Assembly (NCBI RefSeq): GCF_002482975.1
Contig: NZ_DLHA01000019.1
Span: 608,394-672,393 of the forward strand
Length of the DNA: 64,000 nucleotides
Source: Flavobacterium sp. UBA7680
GTDB taxonomy: Bacteria > Bacteroidota > Bacteroidia > Flavobacteriales > Flavobacteriaceae
Reading direction: 5' to 3'
This document shows, piece by piece, positions 1 to 7,220 of the stretch. Positions within the stretch are counted from its first letter, which is position 1. Each line of letters starts with the position of its first letter. The notes under the pieces are model-generated. The model was not told the origin of the DNA. It was given only the letters and a program-made list of their open reading frames with translations, and made no database searches. The translations under genes were made by a program, and so were the position numbers.

Positions 1-2
1 AA

Positions 3-170
3 ACTGTTGCTAAAGCTGGTATTGCAGTTGGTGTTGACGGAATTTTTATCGAAACACATTTTGACCCTGCAAACGCAAAAAGTGATGGCGCTAATATGCT
101 TCATTTAGACTATTTTGAAGGTTTAATGAATAAGCTTGTTGCTATCAGAAAAACAGTTAACTCATTTTAA
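3..170 (+). CDS. kdsA: 3-deoxy-8-phosphooctulonate synthase, C-terminal part (gene cut by window edge)
   Basis: The window opens inside this gene; only the last 55 codons and the TAA are present. The visible part contains the motifs GVDGIFIETHFDPANAKSDG and LDYFEGLMNKLVAI, which are typical of the KdsA C-terminus (metal- and phosphate-binding loop of the class I aldolase barrel). KdsA condenses phosphoenolpyruvate with arabinose 5-phosphate in the cytoplasm to make KDO-8-phosphate for the inner core of lipopolysaccharide. The 5' part lies outside, so the start and the full length cannot be checked. The next gene starts about 20 bp downstream on the same strand. Confidence 0.9.
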   Translation, partial: TVAKAGIAVGVDGIFIETHFDPANAKSDGANMLHLDYFEGLMNKLVAIRKTVNSF

Positions 171-189
171 ATTTAATACATTACGTTCA

Positions 190-1095
190 TTGAAAACAAA
201 TATTTTAGTTTTCTTCTTATTGTGTTTTTCATTAAACACTTTTGCTCAGGAAGAAATCGCAGTAGAAAGGTACACAGCACATAATAAAGGAAAATTCTTT
301 ATTTCATGGGGAGGAAACAGAGATAGTTACAGCCAGTCTGATGTGAATTTTAGAGGTAAAGATTATAACTTTACCGTTAATAATATGGTGGCTCACGATA
401 AACCAAAAGGATATCATATTGATTATATCAATCCCGCAAATATGACAATTCCACAGACTAATTTTAGAATGGGATATTTCTTTAGTGATCATTACAGTGT
501 TTCTATTGGCTGGGATCACATGAAATATGTAATGAGCCAAAATCAGATAGCTAATGTTACGGGTTCTATTAATTTACCTGCTGATCAGGCCGGACATATT
601 TACAACGGAGAGTATAATAATACGCCTGTAGATATGTCTCAAGGAGGTGCTATAGAAGGTGGTTATGAAAAAGGTGTGACAAATCCAAATGGCCCTGCTT
701 TTTTAATGTACGAACATACAGATGGTTTGAACTATATTAATACTGAGGTTTCCAGACATGATGACATTTCGAAATGGCTTGGTTTACCAAATACAGATAA
801 ATTTCAGATTAACTTAACTGAAGGTTTAGGTGCCGGAGTTTTATACCCAAAAACAAATGCAACCGTTTTAGGAAAAGAACGTCATGATGATTTTCACGTT
901 TCTGGTTATGGTGTATCTGCAAAAGCGGGAATTAATTTTACTTTCTTCAAATATTTCTATTTACAAGGAGAGTTAAAAACCGGTTATATCAATATGCAGG
1001 ATATTAGAACAACAGTAAGCAATGACGATAAAGCTTCGCAGCATTTTACATTCGTTCAGCGAATTATTGCTGTTGGAGGAATCTTTAGAATCTAA
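190..1095 (+). CDS. outer-membrane beta-barrel protein, function unknown
   Basis: This encodes a 301-residue exported protein. No ATG is available at the front. A TTG at 190 gives a normal signal peptide (MKTNILVFF... cleaved after TFAQ), while a TTG further upstream at 136 would overlap kdsA and add a non-signal extension, so 190 is preferred. The mature part is rich in aromatic and Gly residues arranged in alternating patterns and ends in an amphipathic strand (AVGGIFRI), which suggests a monomeric beta-barrel in the outer membrane. I do not recognise a substrate or a named family. It directly follows kdsA, which may be coincidental or may mean cotranscription. Confidence 0.65.
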   Translation: MKTNILVFFLLCFSLNTFAQEEIAVERYTAHNKGKFFISWGGNRDSYSQSDVNFRGKDYNFTVNNMVAHDKPKGYHIDYINPANMTIPQTNFRMGYFFSDHYSVSIGWDHMKYVMSQNQIANVTGSINLPADQAGHIYNGEYNNTPVDMSQGGAIEGGYEKGVTNPNGPAFLMYEHTDGLNYINTEVSRHDDISKWLGLPNTDKFQINLTEGLGAGVLYPKTNATVLGKERHDDFHVSGYGVSAKAGINFTFFKYFYLQGELKTGYINMQDIRTTVSNDDKASQHFTFVQRIIAVGGIFRI

Positions 1096-1160
1096 TACTT
1101 CTTCAAAAATATATTTTAAAAATAGTTATCATTTATTTGGTAACTATTTTTTTTATTATT

Positions 1161-1183
1161 TACTTTGTATTTCAAAGTACTTT
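1161..1183. promoter_or_regulatory. palindromic upstream element, copy 1
   Basis: The core CTTTGTATTTCAAAG has inverted arms CTTTG/CAAAG, and the right arm pairs again with the following ACTTT. It lies 21 bp before the ATG of the YiiX-like gene. A copy with 20 of 23 identical positions lies at 1936-1958, before the Coq4-like gene. It could be an operator overlapping a promoter, because the ACTTTG part resembles the TTTG end of the Bacteroidota -7 box. Confidence 0.5.
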
Positions 1184-1203
1184 ATTTTCTATTTGAACAT
1201 ATC

Positions 1204-1884
1204 ATGAAAAAACAAAAATATATTTTCCTTATCATCACATTCGCATTAAGTTTTGGCTTGGCGTTGTTTGTAGCAATGAAAGTTTTTCCAAATAATCCGT
1301 TTTCGAAAACAAAGACGGAAACGAAAACTGAATCGAGTAAAATTCAGGATGGAGATATTATATTTCAAACTTCACAATCGCCTCAATGCGAAGCGGTACG
1401 AATTGCAACCAATTCTAAATTTTCTCATTGCGGAATTATTTATGATATAAACGGAAATTGGTTTGTTTTTGAAGCTGTTCAGCCTGTAAAACTTACTCCT
1501 TTTGATGAATGGATTCAGCACGGAAAAGACAATAAATATGTTGTAAAGCGATTAAAAAATGCTGATAAAGTTTTGACTCCGGCTGTTCTTCAAAAAATGA
1601 AAGAGTATAGCCAGCAGTTTGATGGAAAAGAATATGACGCTTATTTTGAATGGACGGATACTAGAATTTATTGTTCTGAATTGGTTTGGAAAATTTATAA
1701 AAATGCTGCAGGAATCGAGCTTTCAAAACTAAGAGAATTAAAGAGTTTTAATTTAGAAGATCCAAGAGTTCAAAAAATATTAAAAGAAAGATATGGGAAT
1801 GAAATTCCGTTAGAGGAAAAAGTGGTTGCCCCTTCAGACCTGGACGATTCGAATTTGCTTAAAACTATAATTGATAATTATTAA
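1204..1884 (+). CDS. YiiX/YebB-like permuted NlpC/P60 cysteine hydrolase
   Basis: The 226-residue product starts at the ATG at 1204. It has an N-terminal membrane anchor or uncleaved signal (residues about 5-27) followed by a periplasmic domain. The order of catalytic elements is permuted as in the YiiX/YebB-like NlpC/P60 family: a His in KFSHCGIIYD comes first, then a Cys in RIYCSELVWKIY. Such enzymes are thiol hydrolases or transferases acting on amide or ester bonds in peptidoglycan or lipids, but the substrate of this branch is not known to me. It sits behind a palindromic element shared with the next transcription unit, which suggests co-regulation with the Coq4-like gene. Confidence 0.75.
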   Translation: MKKQKYIFLIITFALSFGLALFVAMKVFPNNPFSKTKTETKTESSKIQDGDIIFQTSQSPQCEAVRIATNSKFSHCGIIYDINGNWFVFEAVQPVKLTPFDEWIQHGKDNKYVVKRLKNADKVLTPAVLQKMKEYSQQFDGKEYDAYFEWTDTRIYCSELVWKIYKNAAGIELSKLRELKSFNLEDPRVQKILKERYGNEIPLEEKVVAPSDLDDSNLLKTIIDNY

Positions 1885-1935
1885 AATTTGATAAAAGCTA
1901 ATTTTAAAACCAATCAGCTTTTTTATTTGATTATT

Positions 1936-1958
1936 TACTTTGAAATTCAAAGAACTTT
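1936..1958. promoter_or_regulatory. palindromic upstream element, copy 2
   Basis: The core CTTTGAAATTCAAAG is a perfect inverted repeat around one central base, 14 bp before the preferred ATG of the Coq4-like gene. It differs from the copy at 1161-1183 at three positions, and each change is T to A. An apparent TTG start at 1940 falls inside this element, which is a reason to prefer the ATG at 1973. Confidence 0.5.
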
Positions 1959-1972
1959 TAACCAACCAAAAC

Positions 1973-2425
1973 ATGAGAGATTATTTAATTGAAAAATTAT
2001 ACGAAACCACTAAAAAGCCGTATCAAAAGTATTTTAAGAAGAATGAACCGTGGGAAATCAATAAAACGGAATTAATCCATTTCCCAAAAGAAAGTTTGGG
2101 TTATGGTTTAGGAAATTTTCTCTTCAAGAATCATTTTGATATTCAGGAAAAACTGGAAGATCATGATATTATTCATGTTTTAACGAATACCGGAATTTCT
2201 GTTTATGAAGAAATTGGAATGCAGTATTATCTTCTTGGAAACGGAAAAAAAAGCTTGTATTTGTATATGGTTATTTTAACTGGGACATTATTTTATCCTA
2301 AGAAAATAAAATATTTCATGCAGCAATTTAAAAGAGGAAAACAAGCACATTCGTTCTATTATCTTGATTTTTCAAAATTGCTTTTAATGCCTATAGTATC
2401 TATTCAACAAACTTTTAAAATTTAA
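1973..2425 (+). CDS. Coq4-like family protein
   Basis: This is a 150-residue soluble protein when read from the ATG at 1973. The segment with DHDIIHVLTNTGISVYEE followed by GMQYYLLGNG matches the conserved zinc-binding HDxxH...E region of the Coq4 family. In mitochondria Coq4 takes part in ubiquinone ring modification. Flavobacteria use menaquinone, so the bacterial homologue probably has a different, unassigned job. A TTG at 1940 in the same frame would add 11 residues but lies in the upstream palindrome. The stop is 5 bp before the start of the small membrane protein, so the two form an operon. Confidence 0.7.
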   Translation: MRDYLIEKLYETTKKPYQKYFKKNEPWEINKTELIHFPKESLGYGLGNFLFKNHFDIQEKLEDHDIIHVLTNTGISVYEEIGMQYYLLGNGKKSLYLYMVILTGTLFYPKKIKYFMQQFKRGKQAHSFYYLDFSKLLLMPIVSIQQTFKI

Positions 2426-2430
2426 AACTT

Positions 2431-2736
2431 ATGAAAACAATCAACCATAAATCATTTGAAGAAAAACAATCTACTGAATTAGCAATTGGATCTTTTATTA
2501 TCATTACAATACTATTTATACTTTATATTGTCACAAATCAAAGTCCAAATATTCTTGTCATTGCGTGGCCGTTTGCTTTTTCGGCAATAATCGTAAATTT
2601 GATAATGTTCGTTCATTTAACAGACCGGTTTATTCATCTTTCTGAACAAAGAAGGGATATTGCGGTTAAAATTTTAATTCTGCTTTCTAATATTCCAATT
2701 ACGTTTTTCTATTATTTATTAGTAATGAAAAATTAA
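2431..2736 (+). CDS. small integral membrane protein, unknown function
   Basis: The product has 101 residues with three hydrophobic segments (about residues 20-37, 42-62 and 80-98) separated by short charged loops. The middle loop contains HLTDRFIHLSEQRRD. It is the second gene of the unit begun by the Coq4-like gene and is followed 25 bp later by a strong hairpin. No family is recognised; the pairing suggests a membrane partner of the Coq4-like protein, but nothing in the sequence proves it. Confidence 0.65.
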   Translation: MKTINHKSFEEKQSTELAIGSFIIITILFILYIVTNQSPNILVIAWPFAFSAIIVNLIMFVHLTDRFIHLSEQRRDIAVKILILLSNIPITFFYYLLVMKN

Positions 2737-2760
2737 ATTTTAGAATTTCATCCAATAAAA

Positions 2761-2786
2761 AAGCTGCGAGTTTATACTCGCAGCTT
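2761..2786. terminator. bidirectional terminator between convergent genes
   Basis: A perfect 10-bp stem AAGCTGCGAG/CTCGCAGCTT encloses a 6-nt loop. It is preceded by an A-run and followed by TTTT, so it can stop the rightward Coq4-like operon and the leftward M28 peptidase gene. Confidence 0.85.
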
Positions 2787-2810
2787 TTAGATATATCGAT
2801 TTTAAAAATC

Positions 2811-4205
2811 TTAGTTTGCAGATGGAAGAACGATTCCGTTTTGATCTATTAAGTAGATTAACGAAGTCATTGTTGCTGCACCAAGTTCTAATTCTCTTTT
2901 ATTGATGGCATCAAATTTATCGTTTGCTGCATGGTGATAATCAAAATAACGTTGTGAATCTGGTTTTAAACCTGCTTTTACAATTGCTTTAGACGTTAAA
3001 TGATTAATATCTGAACCTGCATGTCCAATTGTAAAACTATGAACTAAATAAGGTTCGAAAAAGTCTTTAAACCCTTGTATTTTTTTCAAATTAGCATCAT
3101 CTGCTTCAATAGAAAATCCTCTTGGAGAAAATCCGCCTGAATCACTTTCTAAAGCAAAAATATGGTTTTCGTTTTTCTGTTTAGAAACTTCTTCATATTT
3201 CACACCGCCTTTTCCGCCATTTTCTTCGTTCATAAATAAAACTACACGAATTGTATTTTTAGGCTTGTAATTTAAATTTTTAAGAATTCTTATTACTTCC
3301 ATGCTTTGTACTACTCCTGCTCCATCATCATGAGAACCATCGGCTAAATCCCAAGAATCTAAGTGTCCGCCCACAACCATAATGTTAGATGGGTTTACAG
3401 TTCCTGTTAATTCTCCAACTACGTTATGAGACAATACATCTGGTAAAGTTTCACACGATTGTTTGAAATAGAATTTTATAGCTGGATTTACTTTTAAAGT
3501 TTTACTTAATAATTCAGCTCCATTTGTACTAATTGCTGCAGTTGGAATATATTGCTCTTTTGGCAAATCACCATAACTCTGAGCTCCTGTATGAGGGAAA
3601 TCGTCTAAACGTAAATTCATTGAACGAACAATTGTTCCTACAGCTCCTAATTTTGCTGCTTCTTTTGCACCAGTAAATCTTTGGTCTACACAAGCTCCGT
3701 AAGACGTAAATGTTTCGATATTTTCAGGATTCATTGGTCTGTTATAAAAAACAATTTTTCCTTTTACTTTATCAGCTCCAAGTTCGTTCAGTTCTTTAAT
3801 TCCTTGTACTTCTATGATTTCTGCTGTAAGTCCTGTTTTTGCAGTCGCAACAGATCCGCCTAAAGCACAAATTGGCACAGCAGTTTTTACTTTTCCATCT
3901 AAGATAAAAGCAGTTTCTTTTTCACCGCGAACCCAGTGAGGAACCATAACTTCCTGCAGGTAAACTTTATCAAGTCCCAGACCTTCTAATTGTCTTTTTG
4001 TATACTCGACAGCTTCTGCAGCACCTTTAGATCCTGATAAACGGCTTCCAATATCATTTGAAAGATATTCTAACCAAGAATAACATTTAGCTTCGGTTAA
4101 AGCTTTTTTATAAAATAATTTAATGTTTTTTTCATCATTTGACTGAGCAAAAGATGCGGTCAATCCATTTAAAACTAAAGCAGTTAAAAGAATCGTTTTT
4201 TTCAT
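2811..4205 (-). CDS. secreted M28-family zinc aminopeptidase/carboxypeptidase
   Basis: This is a 464-residue exported metallopeptidase with a signal peptide ending near TASFAQ (residue 21). A PA-type insert lies in the middle (about 120-245). The M28 catalytic site follows: H281 and D283 in GGHLDSWD, D293 in HDDGAG, the general-base pair E327-E328 in NEENGG, and D355 in ESDSGG, with a late His in FDYHHAAND. This is the full set for two zinc ions. Enzymes of this type release N-terminal residues or dipeptides in the periplasm or outside the cell. It stands alone, with terminators on both sides. Confidence 0.88.
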   Translation of the reverse strand: MKKTILLTALVLNGLTASFAQSNDEKNIKLFYKKALTEAKCYSWLEYLSNDIGSRLSGSKGAAEAVEYTKRQLEGLGLDKVYLQEVMVPHWVRGEKETAFILDGKVKTAVPICALGGSVATAKTGLTAEIIEVQGIKELNELGADKVKGKIVFYNRPMNPENIETFTSYGACVDQRFTGAKEAAKLGAVGTIVRSMNLRLDDFPHTGAQSYGDLPKEQYIPTAAISTNGAELLSKTLKVNPAIKFYFKQSCETLPDVLSHNVVGELTGTVNPSNIMVVGGHLDSWDLADGSHDDGAGVVQSMEVIRILKNLNYKPKNTIRVVLFMNEENGGKGGVKYEEVSKQKNENHIFALESDSGGFSPRGFSIEADDANLKKIQGFKDFFEPYLVHSFTIGHAGSDINHLTSKAIVKAGLKPDSQRYFDYHHAANDKFDAINKRELELGAATMTSLIYLIDQNGIVLPSAN

Positions 4206-4306
4206 AATTGTAATAACATTTTGGGGTTATATTGCTTTTTTGGCTTCTCTTACAAAGAAACAAAATTCTGTAGAACTGTCAGAGTTTTTTCGTAGCCTTT
4301 TCTCAA

Positions 4307-4354
4307 AAAAAAACTCTAATTATAAACCTTTTTTGTTCATAATTAGAGTTTTTC
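4307..4354. terminator. long-stem bidirectional terminator
   Basis: The arms AAAAACTCTAATTAT and ATAATTAGAGTTTTT form a stem of about 15 bp around a 15-nt loop. It lies just downstream of the GH43 gene on the minus strand, so it ends the leftward transcript that includes GH43. The T-run is present on both strands. Confidence 0.8.
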
Positions 4355-4374
4355 TTATTTTCTTTAAAATAATG

Positions 4375-6285
4375 TTACTTTATTTCGATAATCTTATTTT
4401 TTGTGCCAATTCCGTTTTCATTAAATGGCTCAATTGTAAAATAATATTTTGTTCCTTTGTCTAAACCTCTAAAATCGTACACGTTATCTCCATAAACCAT
4501 AATACTGTTGTATAATTTATCCGGAGCAATTCCGTAATAAATATTATATCCTACAGCATCATTTTGCTTTTTCCAGGAAATCATAGCGTTTCTTGAATCC
4601 AGTTTATTTCTGTCTACTTTAAATGCCGTAACCGCTTTTGGTTTTTCTGATAATCCATTTCCAAAAACCCTGAAATCTGAAATCGCAAACAATCCAGAGG
4701 CATTGTGAATATTGACCATTTTAATGTAACGCGCTTTAAATGATTTTGTTAATTCAACATAATCATGCGGTGCATCTTTATCGTTTTTAGATTTATCTAC
4801 AACCAAAGTCCAGTTTTGTGCATCATCAGACATAAATATTTTATACTGGTAATAAATGTCCATTGCTTTGTTATACTGTGTTGCTTTATGATCTGCATAA
4901 TTGATCTGCAGCGCCTTAATTTCCATTTGACGGCCTAAATCCATTTGAAGCCATTCGTCTGGATTATTGGTTTTTGCAGACCAATACGTTTGGATATTTT
5001 CATCGGTTAAATTTTCAGGACCATAACAAAATTTCTCGTAGACTTTTTTTTCGCCGTTATCCATTCTGTGTGTTTCAACTTCCAAACATTCTTCAGAAGA
5101 AGAAACGGTTACAGGCTTTTTATACGAAAGCAGCATCCATCCAGATGAAGCGCCTTTTGTCTGATCACGATTACCTGTAGGAAGAACAATTGGAAAATCT
5201 CCGTAAGAAGTTATCGAATACATGACATCATCTTTATCAAATCCTGCCGGAAACATATCGATACGACGCTCAAAACGATCTTTTATAGAAATCTTACATG
5301 TTCCTGTGTTCCAGTAATTTCCGTAGTTATCTGCAAAAGTATTTCCGTGTCCTGCACCAATTACAAATCCGCCCGGTTTATAAGACATAGGATTGTGTTT
5401 TTGATACGTAAATGGCCCAAGCGGATTATCTCCAACATGAACTCCGTTTGCATATCCTTTAAATTCCGTCGCAGGCGCGCCATACTGCATATAATATTTT
5501 CCGTTGTGTTTGGTCATCCACGCTCCTTCAATGAAATTTCCCCAAGGTGCCGGCTCCATGTCATTATTTGGACCAAAACGCTCCCAGCCGTGCGCAGAAG
5601 GATCTAAAATAGCAACTTCTTTTATCTGTCCATACGGACGCTGAATATCTTCTACTTCTGTTGCTTTGTACAATTGTGCATAATCAGCTTGGTTTCCTTT
5701 TGGAAGCCATGTATTATAATCAACTTCTGTACCTACAAGCGGCAGTTTTCCGCTTGAACCGTAATACATATACACTTTTTTATCATCATCCTGAAAAATA
5801 GCAGGATCCCAAGTTGGCAGCATTGCTTTGTCTACGTGACGTGTCCATCTTCCCGATTTTGGGTCGGCCGTTTTCCAAATTGGATGATCTCTATTCCATG
5901 TTGAACCCACATAAAATAAAGTATCGTTTACAACCCACGCCGCAGGTGCGCATTGGTCGTCGTCGCCGGGTTTTCTTTGAAAACTTCCGTAAACGAAATT
6001 CCAGTCTGACATGTCTTTACTCCAAAAGAAACCTGCCTGATTGGTCGCAAATAAATAATATTCGCCTTTATAGGTAATAATTACCGGATCGGCACTGGAA
6101 CGGCGCGATTCAGGAATTCCGTTATGATTGTGAGTGGTAAAATTGTACCCAATATTGATTGGATTACAATAAGTTGTTGCTGGTTTATTTGGGTCAAACC
6201 AATCTGTTTTTCCGGGAATATTCGCTTTTTGTGACCAAATACTTGTTGTACAGGTAGCTAAAAGCAATATCAATATCTTTTTCAT
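4375..6285 (-). CDS. glycoside hydrolase family 43 with discoidin (F5/8C) and fibronectin III domains
   Basis: This is a 636-residue exported enzyme. After a signal peptide (about residues 1-18) comes a GH43 five-bladed propeller to about residue 400, with the catalytic-base region RRSSADPVII (D66), a later WDPAIF blade motif and an acidic EGAWMTKHNGKYY blade that holds the likely general acid. Residues about 410-545 form an F5/8 type C carbohydrate-binding domain (WLQMDLGRQMEIKALQI; ARYIKMV). The last 85 residues look like a fibronectin III domain. GH43 members are mostly arabinosidases, xylosidases or galactosidases; the subfamily cannot be fixed by eye. It follows the GDPD gene by 58 bp on the same strand. 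Confidence 0.85.
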   Translation of the reverse strand: MKKILILLLATCTTSIWSQKANIPGKTDWFDPNKPATTYCNPINIGYNFTTHNHNGIPESRRSSADPVIITYKGEYYLFATNQAGFFWSKDMSDWNFVYGSFQRKPGDDDQCAPAAWVVNDTLFYVGSTWNRDHPIWKTADPKSGRWTRHVDKAMLPTWDPAIFQDDDKKVYMYYGSSGKLPLVGTEVDYNTWLPKGNQADYAQLYKATEVEDIQRPYGQIKEVAILDPSAHGWERFGPNNDMEPAPWGNFIEGAWMTKHNGKYYMQYGAPATEFKGYANGVHVGDNPLGPFTYQKHNPMSYKPGGFVIGAGHGNTFADNYGNYWNTGTCKISIKDRFERRIDMFPAGFDKDDVMYSITSYGDFPIVLPTGNRDQTKGASSGWMLLSYKKPVTVSSSEECLEVETHRMDNGEKKVYEKFCYGPENLTDENIQTYWSAKTNNPDEWLQMDLGRQMEIKALQINYADHKATQYNKAMDIYYQYKIFMSDDAQNWTLVVDKSKNDKDAPHDYVELTKSFKARYIKMVNIHNASGLFAISDFRVFGNGLSEKPKAVTAFKVDRNKLDSRNAMISWKKQNDAVGYNIYYGIAPDKLYNSIMVYGDNVYDFRGLDKGTKYYFTIEPFNENGIGTKNKIIEIK

Positions 6286-6343
6286 TTGTATTCTTTTTAA
6301 GTTTATATAGAATTCAATCTTTTAGTAAAATGATGATGAAAAT

Positions 6344-7129
6344 CTATTTTTTCTCTTTTAATCTTTCGCTTAAAAGTTCAGGTTCGTTTGTGGTAATGTA
6401 ATTGAACTTATTGGTTATAATCCAATCCATATCAGCCGCTTCGTTAACTGTCCAGGCGTTTAGAATTATCTTATTTTCTTTTGCTTCTTTCACCCATTCA
6501 GGATGTTTTTTAAAAACTGAATAATGATAATCAACTCCATTAATATTATCTGCTTTTACTTCTTTTGGAGATTTATTTCCTTCTAAATATTGTAAAACCG
6601 TTTTCTGGTCAACTTGTCTAATTTGTTTTAGAATTTCATAGTCAAAACTTATGTAGCAGGTGTTTTTATCTGCTTTTAGTTTTTTGATGGTTTCAACAGA
6701 CATTAACGCTGTTTTTTGTCCTCTTTCTTTACTTATTTCCGAAGGTTTTATTTCGCAGACTAAAAGAGTTTGTTTGTTATTCTTTTTTCCTTCTGAAATG
6801 TATTCGTGTAATGTTGGAAGTTTTTCTCCGTTAGAAAGCTTAAATTTTATTAAGTCAGCGTAATTGGTTTGTTCGATAAGCAATTTGTTGTAATGTGCAT
6901 CGTGATTGATTACAAGCGAATCATCTGCGGTTCTCCACACGTCAAATTCAGATCCGGGCAATTTCAAGTCAATGGCATGTCTTAAAGATGCGATAGAATT
7001 TTCGGGAAGATTATTCTTTTTCCACGCGCCGCGATGTGCTACGATTGCATTTTCTTTAATACAACAAGATTGAAAAACAATCGCAATTACTAAAAAAAGT
7101 GGTATTTTAAAGGTTTTAATAGTATCCAT
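6344..7129 (-). CDS. glycerophosphodiester phosphodiesterase lipoprotein (GDPD)
   Basis: This is a 261-residue protein with a short hydrophobic leader and a probable lipobox (VFQSC, Cys22). The GDPD fold motifs are complete: H32-R33 in AHRGAW, E43 in LPENS, E61 and D63 in SEFDVW and H76 in INHD, giving the metal site and catalytic histidines. Family enzymes split glycerophosphodiesters into glycerol phosphate and an alcohol. Its position directly behind a beta-glucan utilisation locus suggests it could act on glycerophosphate groups attached to glucans rather than on phospholipid head groups; this is inference. It is separated from the GH3 gene by a terminator, so it may have its own promoter. 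Confidence 0.85.
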   Translation of the reverse strand: MDTIKTFKIPLFLVIAIVFQSCCIKENAIVAHRGAWKKNNLPENSIASLRHAIDLKLPGSEFDVWRTADDSLVINHDAHYNKLLIEQTNYADLIKFKLSNGEKLPTLHEYISEGKKNNKQTLLVCEIKPSEISKERGQKTALMSVETIKKLKADKNTCYISFDYEILKQIRQVDQKTVLQYLEGNKSPKEVKADNINGVDYHYSVFKKHPEWVKEAKENKIILNAWTVNEAADMDWIITNKFNYITTNEPELLSERLKEKK

Positions 7130-7175
7130 TATTTTAAGTTTATAGTATTTTAAAAAATGTTCTTTTATAAAAAAA

Positions 7176-7200
7176 GCCCTCCGTCAACCAAACGGAGGGC
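7176..7200 (-). terminator. terminator of the SusCD/GH144/GH3 transcript
   Basis: The 9-bp GC-rich stem GCCCTCCGT/ACGGAGGGC is followed on the minus strand by a T-run (AAAAA on the plus strand). It lies 20 bp beyond the stop codon of the GH3 gene and separates the main glycan locus from GDPD-GH43. Confidence 0.85.
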
Positions 7201-7220
7201 CTTACTAATCAATAAACCAA

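Noticed and set aside
1022..1207. 61-codon frame overlapping the end of the outer-membrane protein gene
   Set aside because: It overlaps a better-supported gene, then runs through the upstream palindrome of the next gene.
4240..4464. 74-codon plus-strand frame between M28 and GH43 genes
   Set aside because: It runs through the bidirectional terminator and into the end of the GH43 gene, so it is not a credible gene.
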